A DNA stretch of 64,000 nucleotides from Chitinophagaceae bacterium (GTDB lineage Bacteria; Bacteroidota; Bacteroidia; Chitinophagales; Chitinophagaceae). The stretch is taken from NCBI GenBank assembly GCA_016786845.1, contig JAEUVB010000003.1, forward strand, positions 1-64,000, in the 5' to 3' direction. A program made the position numbers and the translations under genes. The notes under the pieces are model-generated. The model did not search any database. It was not told the origin of the DNA and saw nothing but the letters and a program-made list of their open reading frames with translations. How positions within the stretch are numbered: the stretch's first letter is position 1; each line of letters opens with the position of its first letter. This document shows, in pieces, positions 44,532-54,190 of the stretch.

Positions 44532-44539
44532 CAAAGATA
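44532..44539 (-). promoter_or_regulatory. Predicted -7 box (TATCTTTG) for the vWA gene
   Basis: Exact TAnnTTTG match on the minus strand, about 80 bases upstream of the vWA start at 44449. Confidence 0.45.
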
Positions 44540-44654
44540 AGGGTGGGGGTACGTAAGGAGTGTACGCAGCGGAATTATTGAATCCGGTGTAACTGCTCAT
44601 ACTCCTTATGCAGTTGAAAATTAACTTTAACCCTGTACACAAAACAACCATTCT

Positions 44655-45713
44655 ATGCACAAAGCGACCATGATTCCTAAAATAAAAGCGTACATAAAAT
44701 GTTCAGCTGCCTGGCACGATTTAGGAGAACCAGCACCCATTGAAGATGGTCCCGGGTTGAAGATGATTGAACTAGAAGATGATATCCTCATAAAATTTGG
44801 TTTGCCTGCCGGGGCTTTGTGTTATTCGAATATTTTGCAGCAAGCCGCTTTCACTATAGATGAAATCGAAGAAAATGCAGAATATGTTTATCATCGCTTA
44901 TTGAAGGAAGCTGAGAAATTTCTTCTTTCGCCGGCACAAACCGGTGTGGAAATTCTGAGAACCGCTAAAGATGAATGGACCTTAGCCCAAGATGCCTTGT
45001 CATTTATGGGCTTTGACACCACTACTTATACCGGATTTCTCTATCATGATATTTATCTCAGCGGTGCATGTACCGAGGAGGAGCTCTTACAATATTTAAA
45101 ATTTGGTGAGGCTTATGTCCTGAAAGGCGCCCGTGTTATTCCATTCCAATATCCTGATTTGATGAATTCCTATGAGGAGCTCGAGCAAGATGGACTTCCA
45201 AGACTGGAAGAATATGCTACATATTTGAAATACATCTTTGACAAACATGAATGGGATTTGGATGTGGCCAATTTGCCGGACTATAAAATGGATATCGATG
45301 AACATTTTTTGTGTATCGATTTGTTTTACTTGGGTCACTTTGAAATTATAGATGCTGAGTATGTGTATGCGTTGATTTTAGTGTATGAAGACGGGATATT
45401 TTATCGATTACCGATTTACTGTTTTTTAAATACGTTTAATGATATCCTGCGATATGCTCGTTATACATCAAGGGTGATGCATTTGCGGATGTCAGAACAG
45501 GATTTGGATTTTGTATCAGATCCCTATGTTTATCATGTTTATAGAACGGAAGGATGCAATCATGAAATTTGCGGATGCTTGCTCACCTTAGAACTTTTTC
45601 ATTCAGATGAAAACGTTCAACGGTCTGTGGATTCATTTAGGGTGGTATCCATCGTAGCTATGGATGAAATTGTTTATGAGGATATTGATGATTGGGATGA
45701 TTTGCCGTTTTGA
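44655..45713 (+). CDS. Hypothetical acidic protein
   Basis: 352 residues, strongly acidic, without signal peptide or membrane helix. Segments include DDILIKFGLPAGALCYSNILQQAAFTIDE, ALSFMGFDTTTYTGFLYHDIYLSG, DIDEHFLCIDLFYLGHFEIIDAEYVYALILVYEDGIFY and the terminal DEIVYEDIDDWDDLPF. I recognise no family or catalytic motif. An alternative ATG lies 5 codons downstream. It immediately precedes the BREX operon but is separated from it by about 180 bases holding repeated TTTCCA motifs. Confidence 0.65.
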   Translation: MHKATMIPKIKAYIKCSAAWHDLGEPAPIEDGPGLKMIELEDDILIKFGLPAGALCYSNILQQAAFTIDEIEENAEYVYHRLLKEAEKFLLSPAQTGVEILRTAKDEWTLAQDALSFMGFDTTTYTGFLYHDIYLSGACTEEELLQYLKFGEAYVLKGARVIPFQYPDLMNSYEELEQDGLPRLEEYATYLKYIFDKHEWDLDVANLPDYKMDIDEHFLCIDLFYLGHFEIIDAEYVYALILVYEDGIFYRLPIYCFLNTFNDILRYARYTSRVMHLRMSEQDLDFVSDPYVYHVYRTEGCNHEICGCLLTLELFHSDENVQRSVDSFRVVSIVAMDEIVYEDIDDWDDLPF

Positions 45714-45790
45714 GGAGTGAAAGTTTATGTGGCACAATGAAATCCATAGTTTTTTAAGGTTATTTATGGGGTACTTGATTCGAATGACCA

Positions 45791-45851
45791 TTTCCATAAG
45801 CATTTAAAGTTTTCCACATTTTCTATTTTCCATAGTTAGTACTCATTTCCA
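45791..45851. promoter_or_regulatory. Four TTTCCA repeats upstream of the XRE regulator (candidate operator)
   Basis: TTTCCA occurs at 45791, 45811, 45827 and 45846, spaced 20, 16 and 19 bases. A looser copy (ATCCATAG) lies near 45742. The cluster ends about 45 bases before the XRE start codon, a likely place for autoregulation of the BREX operon. No experimental basis. Confidence 0.4.
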
Positions 45852-45894
45852 TTTTATTACATTTATCATTATTTGACAGACCAATTTTAAAACC

Positions 45895-46200
45895 ATGAAC
45901 AGCCAGTTTGGTGAAAAAATCAGGACACTCAGGGAGAAGCAACATTTATACTGTCGACAGGTTGCGCCATTGCTTGAAATGGATACTGCACAACTGAGTA
46001 AAATAGAGAAAGGCATACGACAGCGCAAACGAGAACAGATACCTATTATTGCCGGTGCGCTAAAAGCTAATAGTGATGAATTAATGACGTTGTGGTTGGC
46101 GGACCAAATTTATGCGGTAGTGAAAGATGAGAAGTTTGCAAATGAAGCGATGCAGGTGGCGGAGAAAAATATTAACCTAAAGAAGAAAAAGAATAAGTGA
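45895..46200 (+). CDS. XRE-family helix-turn-helix regulator of the BREX operon
   Basis: 101 residues. An N-terminal HTH_3 domain: FGEKIRTLREKQHLYCRQVAPLLEMDTAQLSKIEKGIRQRKREQI, with the recognition helix around AQLSKIEKG. A short helical, lysine-rich tail follows. Similar single-domain regulators precede restriction-modification genes in Bacteroidota. Here it takes the place of the WYL-type BrxR that precedes many BREX loci. Its stop overlaps the next start by 3-4 bases (GTGA), so it is cotranscribed and likely controls its own operon. Confidence 0.85.
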   Translation: MNSQFGEKIRTLREKQHLYCRQVAPLLEMDTAQLSKIEKGIRQRKREQIPIIAGALKANSDELMTLWLADQIYAVVKDEKFANEAMQVAEKNINLKKKKNK

Positions 46201-46931
46201 AGAAATTTAAAACCATACATACAAGCAGAACAATGATGTACGCTGAGTTGGAAAAGGTGATGGCCTATTCTCTCGATGGCGATAATTTTTTGGAATCATT
46301 AGGGCATAATGTGACAGGCAAAAAATCTAACTCAGGTGTTGAAAAAACTGCCAACTATTTGAAACGGCTTTATGGCTTTGATATGCAGTATCCACCATTT
46401 GTTGCTTTCAAATACTTCTGGAAAATTTCAGACCCAAATGAAAAGCCTTTGATTGCTTTTGTGTATGCAGTTAATAAGGATGATTTATTGGCTGAAAGTG
46501 TTCAGGTTTTGCAAAGCGTAAAGTCTGGGGAAAAAGCAACAATAGAATTATTTGAAGAAGTCATTGAAAAGTATCATCCCAATCAATATTCGGCAAATAC
46601 CCGTAGGTCAATGGCTCAAAACATTGCAAGCTCATGGAAACAGGCTGGTTTTATTGAGGGAAAGGTAAAGAACATCAGAACACAGCCGGAGATAACCTAT
46701 TGTGTTGCTTGCTTTGCCTTTTTACTGGCTTACCTCAATGGTGACAGAGGTGATTTTATTTGGCACAGTATTGGCGTAAACGCGTTGTGCCTTTATGAAA
46801 GTAGACTCAGAGAACTTGCCATCGAATGTGCAAAGAAAGATTTAATGCAGTATCAATATGCAGGTAGTGTAACTGCAATCAATTTTACAAACCTCTTAAA
46901 CAAAATTGGAATAAATGGCAACACGAATTGA
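46197..46931 (+). CDS. Protein in the brxA position of the BREX operon (BrxA-like by context)
   Basis: 244 residues with a GTG start overlapping the regulator; an ATG at codon 13 is the alternative. BrxB, BrxC, PglX, PglZ and BrxL follow, so the position is that of BrxA. I do not see the FTAGGL-type DUF1819 start of classical BrxA, and the length is about 40 residues greater. Features: RRSMAQNIASSWKQAGFIEGK (winged-helix-like; compare the C-terminal part of BrxA), and a mixed hydrophobic segment PEITYCVACFAFLLAYLNGDRG. Its final 17 bases overlap brxB. It could be a distant BrxA or a replacement. Confidence 0.55.
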   Translation: MKKFKTIHTSRTMMYAELEKVMAYSLDGDNFLESLGHNVTGKKSNSGVEKTANYLKRLYGFDMQYPPFVAFKYFWKISDPNEKPLIAFVYAVNKDDLLAESVQVLQSVKSGEKATIELFEEVIEKYHPNQYSANTRRSMAQNIASSWKQAGFIEGKVKNIRTQPEITYCVACFAFLLAYLNGDRGDFIWHSIGVNALCLYESRLRELAIECAKKDLMQYQYAGSVTAINFTNLLNKIGINGNTN

Positions 46932-47460
46932 TCTATTGGTTGAGGCTTATGAAAAGGTTGTAAAAGAACCTTGGTCATCTGCATTGTCAGGCCAGGAAAG
47001 AATTTGGTTTTTAGTTTACGACCCAGCGGAACAGCGTAAAGTTGATTTACGATTAGGTGACTTTGAAACCGCTGCCATTAAAGCCGGCAAAAAATGGAAA
47101 GGCATTTCTTTAAAACAATGCTTTCCAACGTGGATGGCTAACCATGAATACAAAGAAGATTATTTCAGCAACCCTGAATATATAGTTGACCAATTGGAGG
47201 CTGAGTTCATTCCTTTCGCTATTCAGTTTTTAAAAAATGAGCTAAAGAAAATTGAGCAGGATGAGGATACCTTGATTGCATTGAAAGACGTATCTGCACT
47301 TTTCGGGTTTGCCCGTTTATCTGAAATACTAAAAAGTTGCGACAAAGATTTTAAAGGTCGTTTACTCATCTTTTTCCCGGGCGAGTTTGAACATAACCAT
47401 TACCGATTACTCGATGCCAGAGATGGTTGGGACTATTTAGCAAGGCCAATAACATTATAA
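46915..47460 (+). CDS. brxB: BREX protein BrxB (DUF1788)
   Basis: 181 residues. The C-terminal RLLIFFPGEFEHNHYRLLDARDGWDYLARPI is the diagnostic DUF1788 block. The N-terminal part is helical with WFLVYDPAEQRKVDLRLGDFE. BrxB is a core component of type 1 BREX and related subtypes, without known enzymatic activity; it interacts with other BREX subunits. Starts inside the preceding gene and is followed 10 bp later by brxC. Confidence 0.9.
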   Translation: MATRIDLLVEAYEKVVKEPWSSALSGQERIWFLVYDPAEQRKVDLRLGDFETAAIKAGKKWKGISLKQCFPTWMANHEYKEDYFSNPEYIVDQLEAEFIPFAIQFLKNELKKIEQDEDTLIALKDVSALFGFARLSEILKSCDKDFKGRLLIFFPGEFEHNHYRLLDARDGWDYLARPITL

Positions 47461-47470
47461 AATAACTGCA

Positions 47471-50400
47471 ATGAAGAATAAAGAATTATTTACACTGAAT
47501 CCAGAGCAAGTAAACCTCAAAAACGAAGGGGTTGCCAAGATCAGAGCCATCAATGAAAAAGAAGACCTCTCCATTGTAGAGTACGAATTAAAGACATTTG
47601 TATGTGAAGGTGAATACCATGAGGGTTTGAGGAAAATGCTTCAAACTTACCTTACCTATTTGCAGGATGGAAAAACTGATTTGCCAGCATTTTGGGTAAG
47701 TGGTTTTTATGGTAGTGGTAAATCACATTTGGTAAAAATGGCCAGTTACCTTTGGAATGATTTTGAATTTCCAAATGGTAAAACAGCCCGAAGTATAAAG
47801 CCTTTACCGCAGGACATACAGGACTTGTTTGTTGAAATAGACCGCAAACAGAAAATACAGGGCAAATTATCCATCGCAGGTACACTGCGTGATTTCCCTT
47901 CAAAAGATATACGCTATTCTTTTTTGCAAATCTTTCTTAATTCATTAGGTCTGCCGCAGCAATATCATCATTTCAAATTTGTGCATTGGCTAAAGAAAGA
48001 AAATATTTATGATGGTGTACTGGCAATTTTGGAAACAGGAGGTAAAAATTTAAAAACCGAAATTGAGAGAATATTTGTTTCCACTTCATTGGCAAAAGCA
48101 GTATTGGAAATGAAGCCAGAAATGGCAGATAGTGAAGCAAAATTATTGGAACTTTTCAGGGCACAATTTGCAAGAGTGGAAACTATTGGTCGTGAAGATT
48201 TCGTAAAAACAATCAGGGAAGAAATACTACCACTTTCCTTTGGCGATAAAATTCCTTGCACAATTATTATTTTGGATGAGGTGCAACAATTTATTGGGCA
48301 GGATAGCAATCTTGCTTTTGATGTACAATTGTTGGCTGAAGATATCTGCTCCCGTTTCGATGGTAAATTTCTTTTGGCGGGTACAGGTCAAAACGCATTA
48401 ACCGATACTCCGATTCTTCAAAAATTAATGGCACGTTTCAGGGTTCCTATTCAGTTAACTAATACCGACATCCAAACGGTTATTCGTAAAACCATTTTGG
48501 ATAAAAAGCCTACTGCCATTGCTCCATTGAATACAAAACTGGATGCATCATCAGGTGAAATTTCACGTAATCTGGAAGGGACTGTTTTTGGTTATCTCAC
48601 CGAAGATAAAAACACATTGGTTGCAGATTATCCTTTGCTGCCATCCACCAGAAAATTCTGGTACAAAGTATTACAGGTGGTTGATGTTGCAGGTACATCA
48701 GGTCAATTGCGTAATCAACTACGATTAATTGATGATAGCTTAAAAACAATTGCTGAAAAAGAAGTAGGTTCTGTTGTTCCTGCCGATTTTATTTTTACAC
48801 AAACCCGTGCAGACCTTATACAGGCAGGGTTGTTATTGAATGATACCAGCAATTTAATTCAAGGTAAAAAAGCTAAAGGTGGTGATGTGGAAATTGAAGG
48901 CAGGATATTAAGTGCTGTTTTTCTTTTAGACCAAATCACTTCCAATATTTCTGATACAGGTATCAAATCCAACGACAATACCATTGCCGATTTGTTAATT
49001 GATAATCTGAATGTAAACTCAGATGCATTCCGCACCAAAGTAAAAGGACTAATTAAAAAATTGGTCGATGAAAAGGTGCTGATGCCAATTAATGATGAGT
49101 ACAAACTGCAAACAAAAATTGGTGCAGAGTGGGAACAGGAATTTACCAAGCAATACATCAAACTCAATAATTCAGGTGATGACCAAATTCAATCACTGCG
49201 TAGAGAAAAAATGGTGGCTCATTTCAAAGACAAGACGAGAGGTATTAGTGTTACACAAGGTACTTCAAGAATGGTCCGTGATTTTGAATTGTGGGACAAA
49301 GACACCATGCCAAGCACCGAGCATAAATTGAATTTATGGATTCGGGATGGTTGGTTTGAAAATGAAACAACCGTAGAAAATGAAATTCGTGCCGCTGGTA
49401 ACAATGCTCCATTGGCTTATGCCTTTGTAAAAAAATTCAGAGACCCTGAAATTAGAACGGAGATCATCAAATTCTTAGCTGCCGGTTTAGCTATTAATGC
49501 AATGGGCTTACCCTCTACTCCGGAAGGTGAACAAGCAAAGAAAAGTATGGAAACCCGTCAATCGCAGGCTAAAACTGCTATACAGGATTTGATTGAAAAG
49601 ATTTGCGATGAAACCATTGTATTTCTGGCAGGAGGCAACAAAGTTCAATCAGGCACTTTTAAAGATAATATTCAAGAAGCCCTTAACAGCATAGCAGATA
49701 GACAATTCCCTGAGTTCAAAAGCAAAGCCGATTTCTTAAACTGGGGTCAGGCTTTAACCAGAGCTTTGGCGGGTAATCCTGATGCGTTAAATGCTATCAA
49801 CTATACAGGTGATATAGACAAACATCCTGTTGCTTCAGAAATCCTTCGGTTTATGGGCAATAGTTCTAAAACTGGTAAAGACATCCGTAACCAATTTATG
49901 AAAGCCCCTTACGGTTGGCCTCAGGATGCTGTTGATGCCATGTTGATTATGCTGAAAAATATGCAGCATATTTCTACGAATGAAACAGATTTGAAAGTGG
50001 CTAAGATTAACCAGGCTTCTTTCAAAAAGGAAATACATATTTTAGGTGCGAAAGAAAAAATTGCCATCCGCAAATTGTTTCAGGATGCTGGCATAACCTG
50101 CCCACCCAACCATGAAATATTTCCATACTCAAACGAGTACCTCGATAAACTAAAAACCCTTGCCGCACAGGTAAGTGGTGATTCTCCCCGACCTGAACCT
50201 ATCAATATTGATTTCATTAAGGAAATTGAAAACAAGGAAGGAAATGAAAGGCTCTTAGACATACTGCAACAAAAAGAGGACTTGCAAGCTAAGTTTACCG
50301 ATTGGAGTGCAAAGGCAAAACTCGTAAGTGCAAGAGAACCTCTTTGGAACTTGTTGGTGGAATTAAATAACCATGCACCAGATGAACCGGAAATGGAGCA

Positions 50401-50911
50401 ACTTAAAATTGAAACCGCTGCCATTAAAGATAACCGATTGTTGCTTCAGGAGCCTGATTTGATTCAGCCCATTCTAACGGCTATTACAGATAAGCTGCTG
50501 GCTATACTCAACAAACGCAAAGAGCAATACAATACTCTCTATGATTTGCGTATGGCCGATTTGCAAGCCAATGAGTATTTCAAAAAACTCACACCCGAAC
50601 AAAAGCACGGCATTTTAGCCAAACATCAGTTGTTGGTAAAACCAGAGATTAAAGCACTGGATGCTCATGCCTTGCTCAATCAATTGCAGAAGGCTTCATT
50701 ATATACTTGGGATACCAAAATAGCCGCTTTGCCCGGTCAATTTCAATCGGCTTTGGAAGATGCCATTTTATTGGCTGCTCCGCAGGCAAAAACATACAGC
50801 CTTCCTCGTAAAACCATCAGCAATCAGGCAGAGATAGATAGCTATGTAGCAGAACTGAAAACTGAATTAGAAACCTTATTGAAAGAATCAAGCTCAATCA
50901 TTTTAAAATAA
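47471..50911 (+). CDS. brxC: BREX protein BrxC, large P-loop ATPase
   Basis: 1146 residues, normal for BrxC. Walker A is GFYGSGKS at residues 78-85, within FWVSGFYGSGKSHLVKMASYLW; Walker B is IIILDEVQQF near residue 269, followed by LLAGTGQNALTD, a sensor-like strand. The rest is a long helical region with a winged-helix-like segment near ADLLIDNLNVNSDAFRTKVKGLIKKLVDEKVLMP. BrxC is an ORC/Cdc6-like ATPase required for both methylation and phage exclusion. The stop shares one base with the pglX start (TAATG). Confidence 0.92.
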   Translation: MKNKELFTLNPEQVNLKNEGVAKIRAINEKEDLSIVEYELKTFVCEGEYHEGLRKMLQTYLTYLQDGKTDLPAFWVSGFYGSGKSHLVKMASYLWNDFEFPNGKTARSIKPLPQDIQDLFVEIDRKQKIQGKLSIAGTLRDFPSKDIRYSFLQIFLNSLGLPQQYHHFKFVHWLKKENIYDGVLAILETGGKNLKTEIERIFVSTSLAKAVLEMKPEMADSEAKLLELFRAQFARVETIGREDFVKTIREEILPLSFGDKIPCTIIILDEVQQFIGQDSNLAFDVQLLAEDICSRFDGKFLLAGTGQNALTDTPILQKLMARFRVPIQLTNTDIQTVIRKTILDKKPTAIAPLNTKLDASSGEISRNLEGTVFGYLTEDKNTLVADYPLLPSTRKFWYKVLQVVDVAGTSGQLRNQLRLIDDSLKTIAEKEVGSVVPADFIFTQTRADLIQAGLLLNDTSNLIQGKKAKGGDVEIEGRILSAVFLLDQITSNISDTGIKSNDNTIADLLIDNLNVNSDAFRTKVKGLIKKLVDEKVLMPINDEYKLQTKIGAEWEQEFTKQYIKLNNSGDDQIQSLRREKMVAHFKDKTRGISVTQGTSRMVRDFELWDKDTMPSTEHKLNLWIRDGWFENETTVENEIRAAGNNAPLAYAFVKKFRDPEIRTEIIKFLAAGLAINAMGLPSTPEGEQAKKSMETRQSQAKTAIQDLIEKICDETIVFLAGGNKVQSGTFKDNIQEALNSIADRQFPEFKSKADFLNWGQALTRALAGNPDALNAINYTGDIDKHPVASEILRFMGNSSKTGKDIRNQFMKAPYGWPQDAVDAMLIMLKNMQHISTNETDLKVAKINQASFKKEIHILGAKEKIAIRKLFQDAGITCPPNHEIFPYSNEYLDKLKTLAAQVSGDSPRPEPINIDFIKEIENKEGNERLLDILQQKEDLQAKFTDWSAKAKLVSAREPLWNLLVELNNHAPDEPEMEQLKIETAAIKDNRLLLQEPDLIQPILTAITDKLLAILNKRKEQYNTLYDLRMADLQANEYFKKLTPEQKHGILAKHQLLVKPEIKALDAHALLNQLQKASLYTWDTKIAALPGQFQSALEDAILLAAPQAKTYSLPRKTISNQAEIDSYVAELKTELETLLKESSSIILK

Positions 50912-53900
50912 TGGCAGTACTCACACCACAACAACGGAATACGCTGGAAGCAGCCGTAAAGCAGGCACGGAAAGTGGCAGAGCTGGGTGCTTTCAATGCC
51001 TTGCATGGTATGGCGGTGGACCATCCTGAGCCCTTTGCGCACATGACACCTGAGCAACGCAGCCTGCGGAATAGCCTGCGGAGCAAAGCCCGTTTACTGG
51101 GAGATGCTTTGCCTGCCGATGGAGCACAAAAAATAGACCATCTTAGTTACGAACTGGCGTATGAAACCTGGCACAAAATGTTGTTTGCTAAGTTTCTTGA
51201 AGCCAATGGTTTGTTGATGCATACAGATGGTGTAGCGGTAACGATGGAAGATTGTGAAGAGTTGGCAAAAGAAGAAGGCTTTGTAGATAAATGGGATGCA
51301 GCCGCCAACTATGCCAGCAAAATGCTGCCAGCTATTTTTAGAACAGACGACCCTTTGATGAAGGTGGCTTATGCCAGCAACGATAGAATAAAACTGGAAG
51401 AAATTATTGATGCATTAGATAACCAAATTTTCATAGCCGATGATGCATTGGGTTGGGTGTACCAGTTTTGGCAAACGGATGAAAAGAAACGGATAAACGA
51501 CAGTGGCGATAAAATTGATGGAGAAAAATTACCGGCAGTTACGCAGTTGTTTACCGAACCCTATATGGTTCATTTTCTGATAGACAATACTTTGGGTGCA
51601 TGGTGGGTAAGCAGAAACCCTGGTGTAAAACCTCCTGTAAAGTTTGAGTACCTGCGTTTGTTGGAAGATGGCACACCGGCCGCAGGTAAGTTTGAAGGAT
51701 GGCCAGATAAAACCTCTGAAGTAACTTCCTTAGACCCATGTATGGGCTCCGGGCATTTTGTGGCTTCGCTGTTTCCTGTATTTGCAGCATTACGAATGCA
51801 CGAAGAAGGTTTAACCAAAGAACAAGCCACCGACAAAGTCATTGCTGAGAACCTGCACGGGCTGGAGTTGGATGCAAGATGTACGCAAATAGCCGCTTTT
51901 AATTTGGCACTCTCAGCATGGAAGTTTTGTGGGCATTACAAAGAGCTACCCGAAATGAATTTGGCTTGCTCTGGCATAGCTCCCAAAGGCAAGGTAGAAG
52001 ATTGGGTGAAATTGGTGGGCAATGTACCAAGAGATGATAAGGGGAGAATGGAAAACGGTATGAAGATGTTATACGACCATTTTCAGTTAGCACCTGAATT
52101 GGGCAGCTTGCTTGACCCTACTACCATTAAAGCAGATGCTTTTACAGCCAATTTTGAAGAATTGCAACCTGTGTTGAAAAGAGCATTGGAAAACGAAGCT
52201 GAAACAGAACAAGTGGAACGAGGTGTGATGGCGGCAGGTATTGCGAAAGCAGGACAGTTGCTGGCAAAGAAATATACTTTGCAAATTACAAATGTTCCTT
52301 ACCTATCAAGAGGGAAACAAGATGAAATCTTGGCGGATTATGCTTTAAAAAATCACCCTGATGCAAAAGCAGATTTGGCCAACATTTTTTTAGATAAATT
52401 GTTTAAAACCGCTTTAAGAAGCGGAACAATTTCCACAGTCATCCCTCAAAATTGGTTATTTCTAGCTTCTTACAAAAAATTTAGAGAAAAGTTGTTAAAA
52501 AATGAAAGTTGGCAATTTGTTGCAAGACTTGGTGCAGGAGCATTTAGCCAAATTTCTGGCGAAGTTGTAAAAGCTATATTGCTTGTTATATCAAAACAAA
52601 AACCATCTCAAGAACATTTTTTCAACGACCTTGATGTTTCAGATATACAAAGTGTTATTGGAAAAGGTGATGCCCTTAAAACCGTTGAATTAAAAACTGC
52701 AAACCAATTTGAACAATTAAAGAACCCTGATGCCAGAATCATGGAATTTAATTCGAACTCATCGCCTCTATTATTTAAGTATGCCACATATAATAAGGGG
52801 TTATGTACGGGTGATGACCCTAGATTTAGGAGGTTTTTATGGGAGGTAAAATGCGTGGGTAGTGAGTGGGAGTTCCTACAATCATCAACAGATCATGATT
52901 CAGAATATAGTGGCTATAACTCCATATTATTCTGGCAGAACGGAGACGGTGAATTTGTAAATTATGTGAAAGAAAGATTAGGTGGATCAACTGGTGCATG
53001 GATAAGAGGTGGTGAAGCATGGAAGAAAAAAGGAGTATTAATCAGATGCATGGGATCAAATCCACTATCACTTTATACTGGGGCATTTTATGATTCGAAT
53101 ACAGTAGCAATTATTCCCAGAAATCAAGAGGAAGTTGGAAATTTGTTTGTCCTTATGTCCAGTGAAAATTACAAAAAGGAATTGAGAGTATTTAACCAGA
53201 AAATGAATATTGGGGATGATACGTTTGTCAAGATACCTGTAAATTTTGAAGAATGGGGAGACATATATAAAAAAAAATACCCCAATGGCCTGCCCAAACC
53301 CTACAGCGATGACCCTACGCAATGGTTGTTTCATGGGCATCCAATCAAAACAGAAAATCCCTTACAAGTTGCTTTAGCCAGATTATTGGGCTATCATTGG
53401 CCTGCGGAGAGTGACACCGATATGGAACTGGCAGATGAAGCAAGACAATTAATTGAAGCCGTAAAAGCATTCGACCATCTCAGCGATGAGGATGGCATAT
53501 TTTGTATTCCATCTGTCAATGCCGAACAGGCTGGTGCAGAACGGTTGAGAGATTACCTGCAACAGGTATTTGCCGGTGAATGGAACAATCAAACCATCAC
53601 CCAACTCCTGCAAAAAGAAGGAGCAAAGTCAACCAACTTAGAAGCTTGGCTGCGGGATGATTTTTTTGTGCAGCATTGCAAAGTGTTTCAAAACCGTCCC
53701 TTCATCTGGCATATTTGGGATGGTCGCAAAGATGGGTTTTCGGCTTTGGTCAATTACCACAAATTAGATAAGGATAATCTTTCCAAACTCATCTATACCT
53801 ATTTGAACGATTGGATACGGGGCTGTGTAGCCAAAAAGAATGCAGGTGAAAGTGGTGCAGAAGGTTTACTTAGTGCTGCACAAAAACTCAAAGAAAACTT

Positions 53901-54180
53901 GGAAGCCATCCTGCATGGCGAAGCCCCTTACGACATTTTTGTTCGTTGGAAATCATTAGAGCAACAACCCATCGGCTGGGAACCTGATTTGAATGATGGG
54001 GTTCGGTTAAACATTCGTCCGTTTGTTGAAGCAGGTGTCCTCCGTAACAAGTTTAATGTAAAATGGGGTGTGGACAGAGGGAAGAATCCTCCTGGTAGTT
54101 TTTGGGGTGAGGTGAGAGATAATGATAAACATCTTAGCCTTGAGGAAAAACAGGCTGCAAGAGAAAAAATTAAAAAGTAA
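50911..54180 (+). CDS. pglX: BREX adenine-specific DNA methyltransferase PglX
   Basis: 1089 residues. SAM-binding motif I is DPCMGSGHF at 275-283; the catalytic motif near residue 461 reads NVPY instead of NPPY. The target-recognition region spans about 600-800 (PRFRRFLWEVKCVG, FWQNGDGEFVNYVKERLGG, GVLIRCMGSNPLSLYTGAFYDSNTVAIIP) and is more AT-rich than the flanks, consistent with specificity swapping. A helical C-terminal third follows (DLNDGVRLNIRPFVEAGVLR). In BREX, PglX marks host sites with N6-methyladenine. The N-terminal region differs from the E. coli type 1 proteins I know. Confidence 0.9.
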   Translation: MAVLTPQQRNTLEAAVKQARKVAELGAFNALHGMAVDHPEPFAHMTPEQRSLRNSLRSKARLLGDALPADGAQKIDHLSYELAYETWHKMLFAKFLEANGLLMHTDGVAVTMEDCEELAKEEGFVDKWDAAANYASKMLPAIFRTDDPLMKVAYASNDRIKLEEIIDALDNQIFIADDALGWVYQFWQTDEKKRINDSGDKIDGEKLPAVTQLFTEPYMVHFLIDNTLGAWWVSRNPGVKPPVKFEYLRLLEDGTPAAGKFEGWPDKTSEVTSLDPCMGSGHFVASLFPVFAALRMHEEGLTKEQATDKVIAENLHGLELDARCTQIAAFNLALSAWKFCGHYKELPEMNLACSGIAPKGKVEDWVKLVGNVPRDDKGRMENGMKMLYDHFQLAPELGSLLDPTTIKADAFTANFEELQPVLKRALENEAETEQVERGVMAAGIAKAGQLLAKKYTLQITNVPYLSRGKQDEILADYALKNHPDAKADLANIFLDKLFKTALRSGTISTVIPQNWLFLASYKKFREKLLKNESWQFVARLGAGAFSQISGEVVKAILLVISKQKPSQEHFFNDLDVSDIQSVIGKGDALKTVELKTANQFEQLKNPDARIMEFNSNSSPLLFKYATYNKGLCTGDDPRFRRFLWEVKCVGSEWEFLQSSTDHDSEYSGYNSILFWQNGDGEFVNYVKERLGGSTGAWIRGGEAWKKKGVLIRCMGSNPLSLYTGAFYDSNTVAIIPRNQEEVGNLFVLMSSENYKKELRVFNQKMNIGDDTFVKIPVNFEEWGDIYKKKYPNGLPKPYSDDPTQWLFHGHPIKTENPLQVALARLLGYHWPAESDTDMELADEARQLIEAVKAFDHLSDEDGIFCIPSVNAEQAGAERLRDYLQQVFAGEWNNQTITQLLQKEGAKSTNLEAWLRDDFFVQHCKVFQNRPFIWHIWDGRKDGFSALVNYHKLDKDNLSKLIYTYLNDWIRGCVAKKNAGESGAEGLLSAAQKLKENLEAILHGEAPYDIFVRWKSLEQQPIGWEPDLNDGVRLNIRPFVEAGVLRNKFNVKWGVDRGKNPPGSFWGEVRDNDKHLSLEEKQAAREKIKK

Positions 54181-54190
54181 ATCAAATTAA

